Made by a program: the position numbers and the translations under genes | Part shown: positions 6,127 through 14,409 of the stretch, piece by piece | How the letters are laid out: each line of letters starts with the position of its first letter | How positions within the stretch are numbered: the stretch's first letter is position 1 | Source of the DNA: Pseudomonadota bacterium | Lineage (GTDB): Bacteria; Pseudomonadota; Alphaproteobacteria; Sphingomonadales; Sphingomonadaceae | Assembly: GCA_023422695.1 (NCBI GenBank) | Contig: JAFAGN010000106.1 | Span: forward strand, 1 to 23,173 | DNA length: 23,173 bases | Direction of reading: 5' to 3' | The notes under the pieces: generated by a model | Told to the model about the DNA's origin: nothing | Database searches by the model: none | The model's input: only the letters and a program-made list of their open reading frames with translations

Positions 6127-8652
6127 TCAGAAACTGAACTTGACCGTGCCTCCCCAGGTCCGCGGGTCGCCCGGCTGACCGGCTATCAATCCGACGTTCC
6201 CCGGCGCGACCTGGAGCGTTTCGATATAATCGACGTCGAACGCATTGCGCACCCAGCCAAAGACATCGAAGCCGTCGGCGCGGAAACCGACGCGGAAGTT
6301 GGTCAGCGCGTAGCCCTTTACATCGGTATAGATCGACGGCGACGCGTTCGAATTCCAGTGCGAGCGATAATTGCCGTCGACGCCCAGATAGACCTGCCCG
6401 TCCTTCGCCAGCAGCGTCGCCGGAAGGTTGGTTTCCGCGCCATAGGAAAAGGCCCATTTCGACACGCCGGGCAGGCGTTGCCCGGAAATGTCGCACTGCC
6501 GCGGGCTCAGCGCCCCGGGGACGCCGGGCTGCGAATAATCCGGCGCCGCATTGGCGGGCTGGAATGTTCCGCCCGACAATTCGGGCGGGCATGGCGCGTT
6601 GGTGAAGCTTTTATATTTGGCGTCGGTGTAGGCGGCGTTGGCATATGCCGTGAACCGGTCGCTGGTCCGGATCTTGAAATCGGCCTCGACGCCCTGCGAC
6701 ACCACTTTTTCGGCATTGGCCAAATAGCCGCGCACCGTGCCGAATTGCCCACCGTTCACCGTCGCCTGGAAATTCTTGATCTCGGTACGGAACGCGGTGA
6801 GGTTGAACGTCGCGAGACGGTTCAGGAACTGCGTCTTGAGCCCGATTTCGAAGTGATTGACCGATTCCGGCTTCACGGTGCTGGCGCTCAGCACCGGCTG
6901 GTTGTTGCTGTCGAGCGGCAGGCCGTTCTGGTTGATGCCGACGGTCTTGAAGCTTTTGGCATAAGTCGCGTAGGCGAGCACGTCGGGCGCGACCTTGTAG
7001 TTGATGTTCAGGTCATAGCTGAAATTCCAGTCGCTGACCGACGGCTGCGTCAGTTGCGGCTGATAGACCCCGCACTGCGCGGTGAGGACGGCGTTGCCCG
7101 CGGTCGCCGCCGGGGCGCAGCTGGCGATGACTTGCCCAGCCCCGGTGGTGACGATGCGCTGGTAAAAGCCCTCCTTCTTGTCGTAATTGACCCGGATGCC
7201 GGGCTGGATCGTCAGTTCCGGGTTCAGCTTGTAACTCACCTGCCCGTATAGCGCCGCGCTGTCCGCTTTCAAAAACTGGGTGTTGTTGGCGGTCAGGCCG
7301 TTGAGCACGTCGGGCCGGTTATAGACATTGTTCGGGTCGGTCGACGGCGCCAGACTGTAACGCGTTGCGTCGATACCCTGCTGTTCGGTCCCCTGCGTAT
7401 CGATGCGCTGTTTGAAGCCGAACAGGCCGACCACGAAATCGACCTTGTCGCCCTCGTAATTATAGCGGAACTCCTGGCTATACTGGTCCTGCTGCGACGG
7501 ATTTTGCGACCGCGCCACAACCGACGCGCCGGTGAAGTCGCGGTCATTTTCCGGTCGCCAGTCCCAGAAGCGCCACGCGGTGATCGACGTCAACGTGCCA
7601 GGCCCGACGTCCCATTTGACGCGCAGCGATGCGCCGCCAATCTTGTTGCCGGCACTCAGGCTGGCATCGATGTCGGTCAGCCGATCGTACACATTGCGGC
7701 TGGGGACGGCATAATTATAGCCGGGATTGGCCGCGGCCAGCCGGGCGATGATCGCGTCATATTGGCGGCTGAGCGCGCGCTGCGTCGGCCCGACGCGGAC
7801 AAAGGCGGTACCGCAGCATTCGGGATCCTGCCGACTGTAGTCGGCGGCCAGCGTTATCGACAGATCGTCGTTGGGCTGGAACAACAGCTGGCCGCGCAGA
7901 CCCAGATTGTCCTGTTCGTTGATCCAGCGATCGGTGCGGGTGTTGAACAATGTGCCACGGCGGCTGGTTGCGGCGATCGCGATGCGCGCCGCGATCTTGT
8001 CGGTCAGCGGCCCCGAAACGGCGGCTTTCGCCTGGCGGTAATTCAGATTGCCAACGCTGACCTCGGCCCGCCCCTCGAAATCGAAGGTCGGCTGGTTGGT
8101 GGTGATGTTGATCGCGCCCGCCGTAGTGTTCTTGCCATAGAGCGTGCCTTGCGGCCCGCGCAGCACTTCGACCTGATCGACGTCGAGGAAATCGAACGTC
8201 GCCGCAGCGACGCGCGAGTTATAGACATCATCGACATAGATACCGACGCCCTGTTCGAACCCGTCGCTCGTCAGCCCGTAAGGCACCCCGATACCGCGGA
8301 TATTGACCGACGTGTTGCGCGGATTGGTCGTATAGACCTGGAGCGTCGGGGCGAGCTGCTGCAGCTTCACGACGTTGAAATTGCCCGTCGCCTCGATCGA
8401 ATCGCCGCGGATGACCGAGATGGCCACCGGGACTTCCTGCGCGGTTTCCTGACGGCGTCGCGCGGTGACGATGATGATGTCGCCGCGGCTGACGTCGTCG
8501 TCGATCTGCGCAGTAGCGGACGCCTCTTCCGCTGTGCTGGCTGCGGACACTTCTTCGGCCGCAGCGGGCGTGGCGGCAACCGCCAGAAGCAGCGAAAGGG
8601 TTAGCGACGACGCCTGCACACGGCGGCGGACGGACGGGTATTTTGCGGTCAT
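6127..8652 (-). CDS. TonB-dependent outer membrane receptor, substrate unknown
   Basis: A gated outer-membrane beta-barrel that takes up a substrate using TonB energy. The 841-residue product has a signal peptide with a likely AlaAlaAla-Glu cleavage after residue 32, and a TonB-box-like IIIVTARRR at about 59-67. The plug domain follows (VPVAISVIRGDSIEATG, VNIRGIGVPYG, VDQVEVLRGPQGTLYGKNTTAGAINI), then a barrel ending in the canonical terminal Phe (TVKFSF). There is no N-terminal STN signalling domain, so it is not the transducer type. The start at 8652 is preferred over 8685 because AGGAAA lies 5 bases upstream and the signal peptide then has a proper basic n-region. It lies 90 bases downstream of the DUF2292 gene on the same strand, so co-transcription is likely. 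Several Cys occur in predicted extracellular loops (e.g. PECCGTA). Siderophore, vitamin, sugar or sulfur compound uptake cannot be told apart from sequence. Confidence 0.95.
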   Translation of the reverse strand: MTAKYPSVRRRVQASSLTLSLLLAVAATPAAAEEVSAASTAEEASATAQIDDDVSRGDIIIVTARRRQETAQEVPVAISVIRGDSIEATGNFNVVKLQQLAPTLQVYTTNPRNTSVNIRGIGVPYGLTSDGFEQGVGIYVDDVYNSRVAAATFDFLDVDQVEVLRGPQGTLYGKNTTAGAINITTNQPTFDFEGRAEVSVGNLNYRQAKAAVSGPLTDKIAARIAIAATSRRGTLFNTRTDRWINEQDNLGLRGQLLFQPNDDLSITLAADYSRQDPECCGTAFVRVGPTQRALSRQYDAIIARLAAANPGYNYAVPSRNVYDRLTDIDASLSAGNKIGGASLRVKWDVGPGTLTSITAWRFWDWRPENDRDFTGASVVARSQNPSQQDQYSQEFRYNYEGDKVDFVVGLFGFKQRIDTQGTEQQGIDATRYSLAPSTDPNNVYNRPDVLNGLTANNTQFLKADSAALYGQVSYKLNPELTIQPGIRVNYDKKEGFYQRIVTTGAGQVIASCAPAATAGNAVLTAQCGVYQPQLTQPSVSDWNFSYDLNINYKVAPDVLAYATYAKSFKTVGINQNGLPLDSNNQPVLSASTVKPESVNHFEIGLKTQFLNRLATFNLTAFRTEIKNFQATVNGGQFGTVRGYLANAEKVVSQGVEADFKIRTSDRFTAYANAAYTDAKYKSFTNAPCPPELSGGTFQPANAAPDYSQPGVPGALSPRQCDISGQRLPGVSKWAFSYGAETNLPATLLAKDGQVYLGVDGNYRSHWNSNASPSIYTDVKGYALTNFRVGFRADGFDVFGWVRNAFDVDYIETLQVAPGNVGLIAGQPGDPRTWGGTVKFSF

Positions 8653-8742
8653 GACAATTTCCTGTTGCAAAGAAAATTGCCACATCCGGTGGTCCGGTCT
8701 GCGGCAGGATGAGGGGAGAGTCCCTCTTGGGAGTGTGTGATC

Positions 8743-8913
8743 TTAGTTGGGGTAGCGGTGCCGTTCGGTCACATCGACCTGCACCAGCCGCCCTTCGTGG
8801 ACGGTCAGCTGGATGGCACCGAACTTCAGCTTGTCCAGCGCGTCGAGCACCGTCTGAATGGCGCGCGGCACCTGGTCGGACCCGCCTTTGGCGGTCTCCT
8901 CGTCCGTGCTCAT
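8743..8913 (-). CDS. DUF2292 (YezD-family) small protein
   Basis: A 56-residue protein matching the DUF2292/YezD family. The core is VPRAIQTVLDALDKLKFGAI, then QLTVHEGRLVQVDVTERHR, where the L-K-F-G, hydrophobic-V-x-[DE/HE]-G-R-[LV]-V-Q and T-E-[RK] pattern is diagnostic. The start at 8913 is set by AAGGAA ending 5 bases upstream; the longer reading from 9033 has no such site. Its biochemical role is unknown. I recall family members near sulfur-assimilation genes in other bacteria, but this is a weak memory and no sulfur gene is visible here. It is the first gene of a probable two-gene operon with the TonB receptor and diverges from the flavoenzyme gene. Confidence 0.85.
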   Translation of the reverse strand: MSTDEETAKGGSDQVPRAIQTVLDALDKLKFGAIQLTVHEGRLVQVDVTERHRYPN

Positions 8914-8946
8914 ATGATTTCCTTTCCCTGGTGGATTCGCCGTCTC

Positions 8947-8974
8947 AGCATATGCCAAGTGATTTAGTTGACAA
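8947..8974 (-). promoter_or_regulatory. Candidate sigma-70 promoter for the DUF2292-TonB receptor operon
   Basis: On the minus strand, TTGTCA (8974-8969) and TATGCT (8952-8947) are separated by 16 bases and sit about 35 bases before the DUF2292 start codon. The region is AT-rich compared with its surroundings. On the plus strand TTGACA overlaps it at 8968-8973, but I see no good partner -10 box for the divergent gene. Confidence 0.45.
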
Positions 8975-9103
8975 TGATTGATTTGCTTTCTGCGCCGAAA
9001 GGTTCGGTTGTCGCGCCAAACGGATTCCGACATGCGACGGGCCGATGGCCGCTACGTCGCGGGGGATTGCGCGCGAGTCCCAGTGCTGGCAAAGGCAGCC
9101 TCA

Positions 9104-10108
9104 ATGAGCAAAATGAACGATCTGATGGCGCGCGGGACCGATCTGCTCGGCAGCGACTATGCCATCCTGTGCGGCGCGATGAGCTGGGTTTCCGAACGCC
9201 ATCTGGTCAGCGCGATCAGCAACGCGGGCGGGTTCGGGGTGATCGCTTGCGGCGCGATGACCCCCGAACTGCTCGACACCGAAATCGCTGCGACCAAGGC
9301 GCTGGCGACCAAGCCGTTTGGCGTCAACCTGATCACCATGCATCCGCAATTGTTCGAGCTGATCGACGTCTGCGCCAGACATGGCGTCGGCCATGTCGTG
9401 CTGGCCGGCGGCCTGCCGCCGAAGGGCAGTCTGGAAGCGATCAAGGCTTCGGGCGCCAAGGTTATCTGCTTCGCGCCGACGCTGGCGCTGGCGAAGAAAC
9501 TCGTCCGGTCGGGAGTCGATGCGCTGGTGATCGAGGGGATGGAGGCCGGCGGCCACATCGGACCGGTGTCGACCAGCGTGCTGGCGCAGGAAATCCTGCC
9601 GTCGCTGGCGGACGAGGTGCCGATTTTCGTCGCCGGGGGCATCGGCCGCGGCGAAGCGATCGCCGCCTATCTGGAAATGGGCGCCTCGGGCGTCCAGCTC
9701 GGCACCCGCTTCGTGTGCGCCACCGAAAGCATCGCGCACCCCAATTTCAAAAAAGCGTTCATGCGGGCGTCGGCGCGCGAAGCCGTCGCCAGCGTCCAGA
9801 TCGATCCGCGCCTGCCGGTGATCCCCGTGCGCGCACTCAAAAATGCCGGGACCGAGGCGTTCACCGCCAAGCAGCGCGAAGTCGCCAACAAGTTGGACGC
9901 TGGCGAAGTCGACATGATGCAGGCGCAGCTGGAAATCGAGCATTATTGGGCGGGCGCGCTGCGCCGCGCGGTCATCGATGGCGACGTCGAAAACGGTTCG
10001 TTAATGGCAGGGCAATCTGTCGGTATGGTATCCGAAGAAGAGAGCGTGGCCGAAATCGTCGCGTCTCTGGTGCAACAGGCCGAAGCCGCGTTGCACGCTC
10101 GGGGTTGA
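9104..10108 (+). CDS. Nitronate monooxygenase / NAD(P)H-dependent flavin oxidoreductase
   Basis: FMN enzyme of the 2-nitropropane dioxygenase-like TIM-barrel superfamily, which includes nitronate monooxygenases, FabK-type enoyl-ACP reductases and NADH:quinone reductases. The 334-residue product shows the family order: CGAMSWVSERHLVSAISNAGGFGVIACG near the N terminus, KPFGVNLI, then DALVIEGMEAGGHIGP with the catalytic-type His at residue 151. VPIFVAGGIGRGEAIAAYLEMGASGVQLGTRFV follows, which binds the FMN phosphate. The start at 9104 gives the typical MSKMNDLMARGTDLLG opening with AAAGG upstream at a slightly long spacing; 8978 would add 42 unlike residues. Substrate assignment between nitronates and enoyl thioesters is not possible by eye. 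Its operon position, next to a lipoprotein gene 32 bases downstream, gives no clear hint. Confidence 0.88.
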   Translation: MSKMNDLMARGTDLLGSDYAILCGAMSWVSERHLVSAISNAGGFGVIACGAMTPELLDTEIAATKALATKPFGVNLITMHPQLFELIDVCARHGVGHVVLAGGLPPKGSLEAIKASGAKVICFAPTLALAKKLVRSGVDALVIEGMEAGGHIGPVSTSVLAQEILPSLADEVPIFVAGGIGRGEAIAAYLEMGASGVQLGTRFVCATESIAHPNFKKAFMRASAREAVASVQIDPRLPVIPVRALKNAGTEAFTAKQREVANKLDAGEVDMMQAQLEIEHYWAGALRRAVIDGDVENGSLMAGQSVGMVSEEESVAEIVASLVQQAEAALHARG

Positions 10109-10140
10109 CGCCGCATGGTATCGCGGTTGGGGAGTGGATT

Positions 10141-10887
10141 ATGAATATGTCGCGGAAAATCATCGTAGCAGCTTTGCTGGCGAGTGTTGCCGCTTGTACC
10201 AAGGCACCCCCGCCGCCGCCGCCTCCCCCGCCCCCGCCCCCGGTGACAATCGTGATACCGCCGCGCCCGCTGCCGCCGGGCAACGCCTCGCTGACGCAAA
10301 TCCTGCCGGGCCGCGGAGTCGATGGACGCTTCGTCACCGCGAACAGCAATGTCACCGGCGACCGCGCCTTCTGGCAGCTCAAGATCGGCCTGAACGTCGC
10401 CGCCATCGGCTGCCGCGGCCTGGAAGAAACGACGCTGGTGTCGGCGTACAACAATATCATCAAGGCGCATGGCAAGATCATCCGGTCGAGCGAGAAAAAT
10501 GTGATCACCCAGCTGGGCAAGGAGACGAAAACCAACGGCACCGCCGCGCGCGACCGTCTGTCGACTCAGCTGTTCAACTATTTCGCGCAGCCGCCCGCAC
10601 AGCGGGCCTTCTGCACGCGCGCCAATGAGATTGCGCAGCTGGTGTCATCGACGCCGACGGCACAGGTCATCGAACAGGCGCCCACGCATCTGGCGCGGCT
10701 CGATCAGCCGTTCCACGATTTCTACGAGGCCTATGCGCGCTATCAATATGACGTCGTAGCCTGGGACGCCAAATATGCGCCGCCGCCGCCAATCATGAGC
10801 GCGCCGGCGCCGGTTGGCGCCACCACCACGAACGGGACGCCCCCGGGTACCGCGCAAGGGCCGACCGCGCCTGCGGGGACCAACTGA
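10141..10887 (+). CDS. Predicted lipoprotein with a 12-proline tract
   Basis: Family not recognised. The 248-residue product begins MNMSRKIIVAALLASVAAC, a short basic n-region, hydrophobic core and lipobox VAAC, so C19 should be lipidated. Immediately after come 12 consecutive prolines (codons 10207-10242), then VTIVIPPRPLPPG. The rest (about residues 60-210) is probably helical and globular, with two more Cys (in GCRGLEE and FCTRANE) that could pair. The last 40 residues are again Pro/Gly/Thr-rich and disordered. The polyproline tract would need elongation factor P for efficient translation and may form a rigid spacer lifting the domain from the membrane. GGGGAG sits 7 bases before the ATG. 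It lies between the flavoenzyme gene (32 bases upstream) and ptsP (91 bases downstream), all on one strand. Confidence 0.82.
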   Translation: MNMSRKIIVAALLASVAACTKAPPPPPPPPPPPPVTIVIPPRPLPPGNASLTQILPGRGVDGRFVTANSNVTGDRAFWQLKIGLNVAAIGCRGLEETTLVSAYNNIIKAHGKIIRSSEKNVITQLGKETKTNGTAARDRLSTQLFNYFAQPPAQRAFCTRANEIAQLVSSTPTAQVIEQAPTHLARLDQPFHDFYEAYARYQYDVVAWDAKYAPPPPIMSAPAPVGATTTNGTPPGTAQGPTAPAGTN

Positions 10888-10978
10888 AGCGCGGTTCACG
10901 CGAACGAAGAATAGTTTGGCCGCGTCGACGCGCAGGGGTCATGGCGCTCGGCGCATCCATCTGTTAGCAGGGGGGCGA

Positions 10979-13276
10979 ATGACCAACGCTCCGCCCCCTC
11001 CTTCGACCGCGGCCCAGTCGGCGCGGACCATCCTGACCCGCCTGCACGAGGTGATGGCGTCGCGCGCGAACGCGCAAGGCAAGCTCAACCAGGTCGTCGG
11101 GATCATCGGCGAGTGCCTCGATAGCGAGGTGTGCTCGATCTATCTGCTGCGCGACGGCGCGCTCGAACTTTATGCGACGCGCGGCCTGAAACAGGAAGCC
11201 GTGCACGTTACCCGCCTCGGCCTTGGCGAAGGGCTGGTCGGGACGATCGCCGATCAGATCGAAACGCTGAACCTCGACGAGGCCGCCGCGCATCCCGACT
11301 TTTCCTATCGCCCCGAAACCGGCGAAGAATTGTTCCACAGTTTTGCCGGGGTGCCGATCATTCGGCGCGAGCGCGCGGTCGGCGTTCTTTGCGTCCAGCA
11401 CGCCGACCCGCGCCGTTACGCCGATATCGAGATCGAGACGTTGCAGACCGTCGCGATGGTGCTGTCCGAACTGATCACCAACGCCGACCTCGTCGACACC
11501 GCGGCGCGCATCGACGCCGCCGCCGCCGACCAGTCGGCACAGCGGCTGAGCGGGCAGAAACTGGTCGACGGCATGGGCGCCGGGGTCGCGGTGTTCCACC
11601 AGCCGCGCATCACCATCGAACACACCGTCGCCGACGATACCGAGGCCGAGCGCCACCGCGTTTATGCCGCGTTCGACAAGATGCGCGAACAGATCGACCG
11701 CATGGCCAGCCAGGCCGATTTCGGCGTCGGCGGCGAACATGAAGAGGTCATCGAGACCTACAAGATGTTCGCCTATGACGAAGGCTGGTCGCGGCGGATC
11801 AACGAGGCGATCGACAGCGGCCTGACCGCCGAGGCGGCGATCGAACGCGTCCAGCAACGCACCCGGATGCGGATGCGCCAGATCGACGATCCGTTGCTGC
11901 GCGACCGGATGCACGATCTGGAGGATCTATCGAACCGGTTGATCCGCATCGTGTCGGGGCAGATGGGTACCGCGGCGCAGATGGGCCTGCGCCAGGATTC
12001 GATCCTGATCGCGCGCAACCTTGGCCCCGCCGAACTGCTCGAATATGATCGCCGCCGTCTGAAAGGCGTGGTGCTCGAGGAAGGATCGCTGACCGCGCAC
12101 GTCATCATCGTCGCGCGCGCCATGGGCGTGCCGGTGATCGGGCGGGTCAGCGATGTGCGCGCGTCGATCCGCGAGGGCGATCTGCTGCTGCTCGACGCCG
12201 CGGCGGGGACGCTGCACGTCCGTCCGACGCAAGCGGTGCAGGATGCATTCGACGCCAAGCTGAATATTTCGCAGAAGCGCCGCGCCAACCTTGCGTCGCT
12301 GCGCGACCTGCCTGCAGTCACCAAGGATGGCGTGCCGATCGAGCTGATGATCAACGCGGGCCTTCGCGAAGATGTCGCGGCGCTTGACCTGACCGGGGCG
12401 CGGGGCATCGGCCTCTTCCGCACCGAATTCCAGTTCCTCGTGTCGGCAACGCTGCCGTCGCGCGATCGCCAGCAACGCCTATACCGCGACGTGCTCGACG
12501 CCGCGGGCGACCGGCCCGTCATCTTTCGCACCGTCGACATCGGCGGCGACAAGGCGCTGCCGTATATGAATGTCGATGGCAACGCGCAGGAGGAAAATCC
12601 CGCGATGGGCTGGCGCGCGCTGCGCCTCGCGCTCGAACGCGAAGGATTGCTCAAGGTCCAGGCGCGCGCGCTGATGGAGGCGGCTGCCGGACGCACGCTC
12701 AACGTCATGTTCCCGATGGTGTCCGAGCCCTGGGAATATGAGGCCGCGCGCAACCTGTTCGTCGGGCAGCGGGCATGGCTAGCGCAACACAACAAGAAGC
12801 TGCCGGTCGCGATCCGTTATGGGGCGATGCTCGAAGTCCCGGGGCTGCTCGAAACGCTTGACCTGATGCTGCCGCACCTCGACTTTCTGTCGATCGGCAC
12901 CAATGACCTGACCCAGTTCCTGTTCGCCGCCGACCGCGCCCATCCGCGCCTCGCCGAACGCTATGACTGGCTGTCGCCGATCGTCATGCGCTATCTGGCG
13001 CGCGTCGTGCGGACAGTGGCGGGGACCAAGGTCGCGCTGGGCGTGTGCGGCGAGATGGGCGGGCGTCCGCTCGAGGCGATGGCGCTGCTCGGCCTCGGCA
13101 TCGAACGCCTGTCGATCACCCCCGCCGGGGTCGGCCCGGTCAAGGCAATGATCCGCTCACTCGACCTCGGCGCCCTGCGCGCCGACATGCCCGCGATCCT
13201 CGGCCAGCCGACATCGAACCCGCGCGGGCAGTACCAGGCCTGGGCCGCGGCACATCAGGTCGATTTGGGTGACTGA
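10979..13276 (+). CDS. ptsP: PtsP, enzyme I of the nitrogen PTS (GAF-containing PEP-protein phosphotransferase)
   Basis: Autophosphorylates from phosphoenolpyruvate and passes the phosphate to NPr and then EIIA-Ntr, a regulatory chain sensing nitrogen and carbon state. The 765-residue product matches PtsP length. A GAF domain spans about residues 25-175 (SEVCSIYLLRDGALELYATRG, GLVGTIADQIETLN, FAGVPIIRRERAVGVLCVQH). The swivelling phosphohistidine domain has the active H374 in EEGSLTAHVIIVARAMGVPVIG. The PEP-binding barrel has GIGLFRTEF, FRTVDIGGDKALPY, FLSIGTNDLTQF and GVCGEMGGRP with the acid/base Cys at 690. The start at 10979 follows a run of G residues (AGGGGGG) three bases upstream; the ATG at 10941 hits a stop. 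The 3' end overlaps the convergent PAP2 gene by 22 bases. From memory, lysC and ptsP are adjacent in many alphaproteobacteria; here they are about 9 kb apart. Confidence 0.96.
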   Translation: MTNAPPPPSTAAQSARTILTRLHEVMASRANAQGKLNQVVGIIGECLDSEVCSIYLLRDGALELYATRGLKQEAVHVTRLGLGEGLVGTIADQIETLNLDEAAAHPDFSYRPETGEELFHSFAGVPIIRRERAVGVLCVQHADPRRYADIEIETLQTVAMVLSELITNADLVDTAARIDAAAADQSAQRLSGQKLVDGMGAGVAVFHQPRITIEHTVADDTEAERHRVYAAFDKMREQIDRMASQADFGVGGEHEEVIETYKMFAYDEGWSRRINEAIDSGLTAEAAIERVQQRTRMRMRQIDDPLLRDRMHDLEDLSNRLIRIVSGQMGTAAQMGLRQDSILIARNLGPAELLEYDRRRLKGVVLEEGSLTAHVIIVARAMGVPVIGRVSDVRASIREGDLLLLDAAAGTLHVRPTQAVQDAFDAKLNISQKRRANLASLRDLPAVTKDGVPIELMINAGLREDVAALDLTGARGIGLFRTEFQFLVSATLPSRDRQQRLYRDVLDAAGDRPVIFRTVDIGGDKALPYMNVDGNAQEENPAMGWRALRLALEREGLLKVQARALMEAAAGRTLNVMFPMVSEPWEYEAARNLFVGQRAWLAQHNKKLPVAIRYGAMLEVPGLLETLDLMLPHLDFLSIGTNDLTQFLFAADRAHPRLAERYDWLSPIVMRYLARVVRTVAGTKVALGVCGEMGGRPLEAMALLGLGIERLSITPAGVGPVKAMIRSLDLGALRADMPAILGQPTSNPRGQYQAWAAAHQVDLGD

Positions 13277-14271
13277 ATGACCGATGCTTCGCCATATAAT
13301 TGACGCTGGACCGTGGCGGTCGCCTTAATCGCGGCGTAAATCGAAAAGATGGCAACCGCCGCGCCAGCAATGGTATCGATCAGGTGATGGCTCCCGTGAA
13401 ATAGCGTGCCCACCCAAACGAACATACTGAAAATGGCGGCGGGCCAGCGGAGCATGCCGAGTTGCCAGAAACTCCAGGCGGACTGGATGGCCAATACCGT
13501 GTGAAAGCTGGGAAATGTCAGCAGTCCCATCATCCGTGCTTCGTCCATGTGGAATAGCGCGCCGGTCCGCAACTGCAGCACCTGCACCGCCGTGTGCCCT
13601 TCGGACGTCAGTATAATCCCGGGATGATCCGCAGCTGTCAGCCCGAGATAGCCATAGGCTCCGATCGCAGGAGCGAAAATCGACACAATGTGTATGATGA
13701 CGAGAGCGATCAATTGGGCCGACACGAGCTTCATTAGGCGATCGTTCTGACCGGCGAGGACAAGTAACGGAAGCGCAGCGGCGATCTGCACCGCGGCAAG
13801 ATCATAAGCCACCTGCGTCAGCTTCACGAGCATTGGGTGATCGCCAAATATGCGCATCATGGTCAGCCAATCGAAGCCAATCCACTGGTCGATGGCGTAT
13901 AGCTGCGCGTCAATAAGGGGAAACTCAGCGCCGGCAGAATATACAAGGTAGCCGTTTGCGGCACCAAGAAAGCTACCGAGTTGCAATGCAAGAACGAAAC
14001 CCAACCCGGTCGCGATGGCGGGTCGAAACCTTACTGTGCTATAATAGAATGTCAGCACCGCCGAGAAGAAGATGATCGGCAGGCGCCAAATGCCGGGAGC
14101 GATATCCACATTCGCGGCAAACCACAACAGACCCAGACTCGCAAACATCAATGCCGCAAGCGAAGCGGTAACGATCGCCGCTACCAGTTCCTCCTTTGTG
14201 GACACGCTCTGCCAGTTTTTTAGGAAGTCCCCGAGATCGGACCGCAGCTGCAGGGGAAAAATCGAGATCAT
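13255..14271 (-). CDS. PAP2-superfamily membrane protein (phosphatase or phosphotransferase)
   Basis: A 338-residue integral membrane protein with about six to eight hydrophobic segments. The PAP2 catalytic signatures are present: TFPSFHTV (H257, motif C2) and HGSHHLIDTIAG (H295 and D299, motif C3), spaced as in the Aur1/inositol-phosphorylceramide-synthase-like subgroup. Members hydrolyse or transfer lipid phosphates or phosphoinositol headgroups on the periplasmic side; which applies here is unknown. The start at 14271 lacks a clear Shine-Dalgarno, so a later ATG is possible, but the N-terminal helix argues for keeping it. The last 22 bases overlap the end of ptsP on the other strand. Its base composition differs from its neighbours: bases 13801-13980 contain 96 G or C of 180 (53%), against 42 of 60 for bases 12601-12660 of ptsP. 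Recent horizontal acquisition is a reasonable inference. Confidence 0.85.
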   Translation of the reverse strand: MISIFPLQLRSDLGDFLKNWQSVSTKEELVAAIVTASLAALMFASLGLLWFAANVDIAPGIWRLPIIFFSAVLTFYYSTVRFRPAIATGLGFVLALQLGSFLGAANGYLVYSAGAEFPLIDAQLYAIDQWIGFDWLTMMRIFGDHPMLVKLTQVAYDLAAVQIAAALPLLVLAGQNDRLMKLVSAQLIALVIIHIVSIFAPAIGAYGYLGLTAADHPGIILTSEGHTAVQVLQLRTGALFHMDEARMMGLLTFPSFHTVLAIQSAWSFWQLGMLRWPAAIFSMFVWVGTLFHGSHHLIDTIAGAAVAIFSIYAAIKATATVQRQLYGEASVIQSPKST

Positions 14272-14352
14272 GGAGCGGTGTTAACTACGCTGGCTCGATT
14301 AAGATCGCGTAAATCGGGGAGTTTTGCGGTTCGGTAAGACTCATAAAGACTA

Positions 14353-14382
14353 TTGTGATCGGGAGTTTGTTTATGTTATGTT
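14353..14382 (+). promoter_or_regulatory. Weak candidate promoter for the GFA-family gene
   Basis: TTGTGA (14353-14358) and TATGTT (14377-14382) are separated by 18 bases, in an AT-rich patch 28 bases before the GFA start codon. Spacing and boxes are acceptable but not strong. Confidence 0.35.
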
Positions 14383-14409
14383 CCAAATCAACAGTCCGAG
14401 GAGAGCAAA

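Noticed and set aside
6067..8604. Long plus-strand open frames (6067-7251, 7504-8604) antisense to the TonB receptor
   Set aside because: Same GC-rich antisense effect; the products have no domain or signal peptide, and the receptor is intact on the minus strand.
8653..8742. A riboswitch or attenuator between the DUF2292 gene and the TonB receptor
   Set aside because: Only a weak stem (GAGGG/CCCTC type) is visible; nothing resembles a known riboswitch core.
8978..9103. A 42-residue N-terminal extension of the flavoenzyme
   Set aside because: The extension is basic, unlike family members, and covers the divergent promoter region; the start at 9104 gives the normal N terminus.
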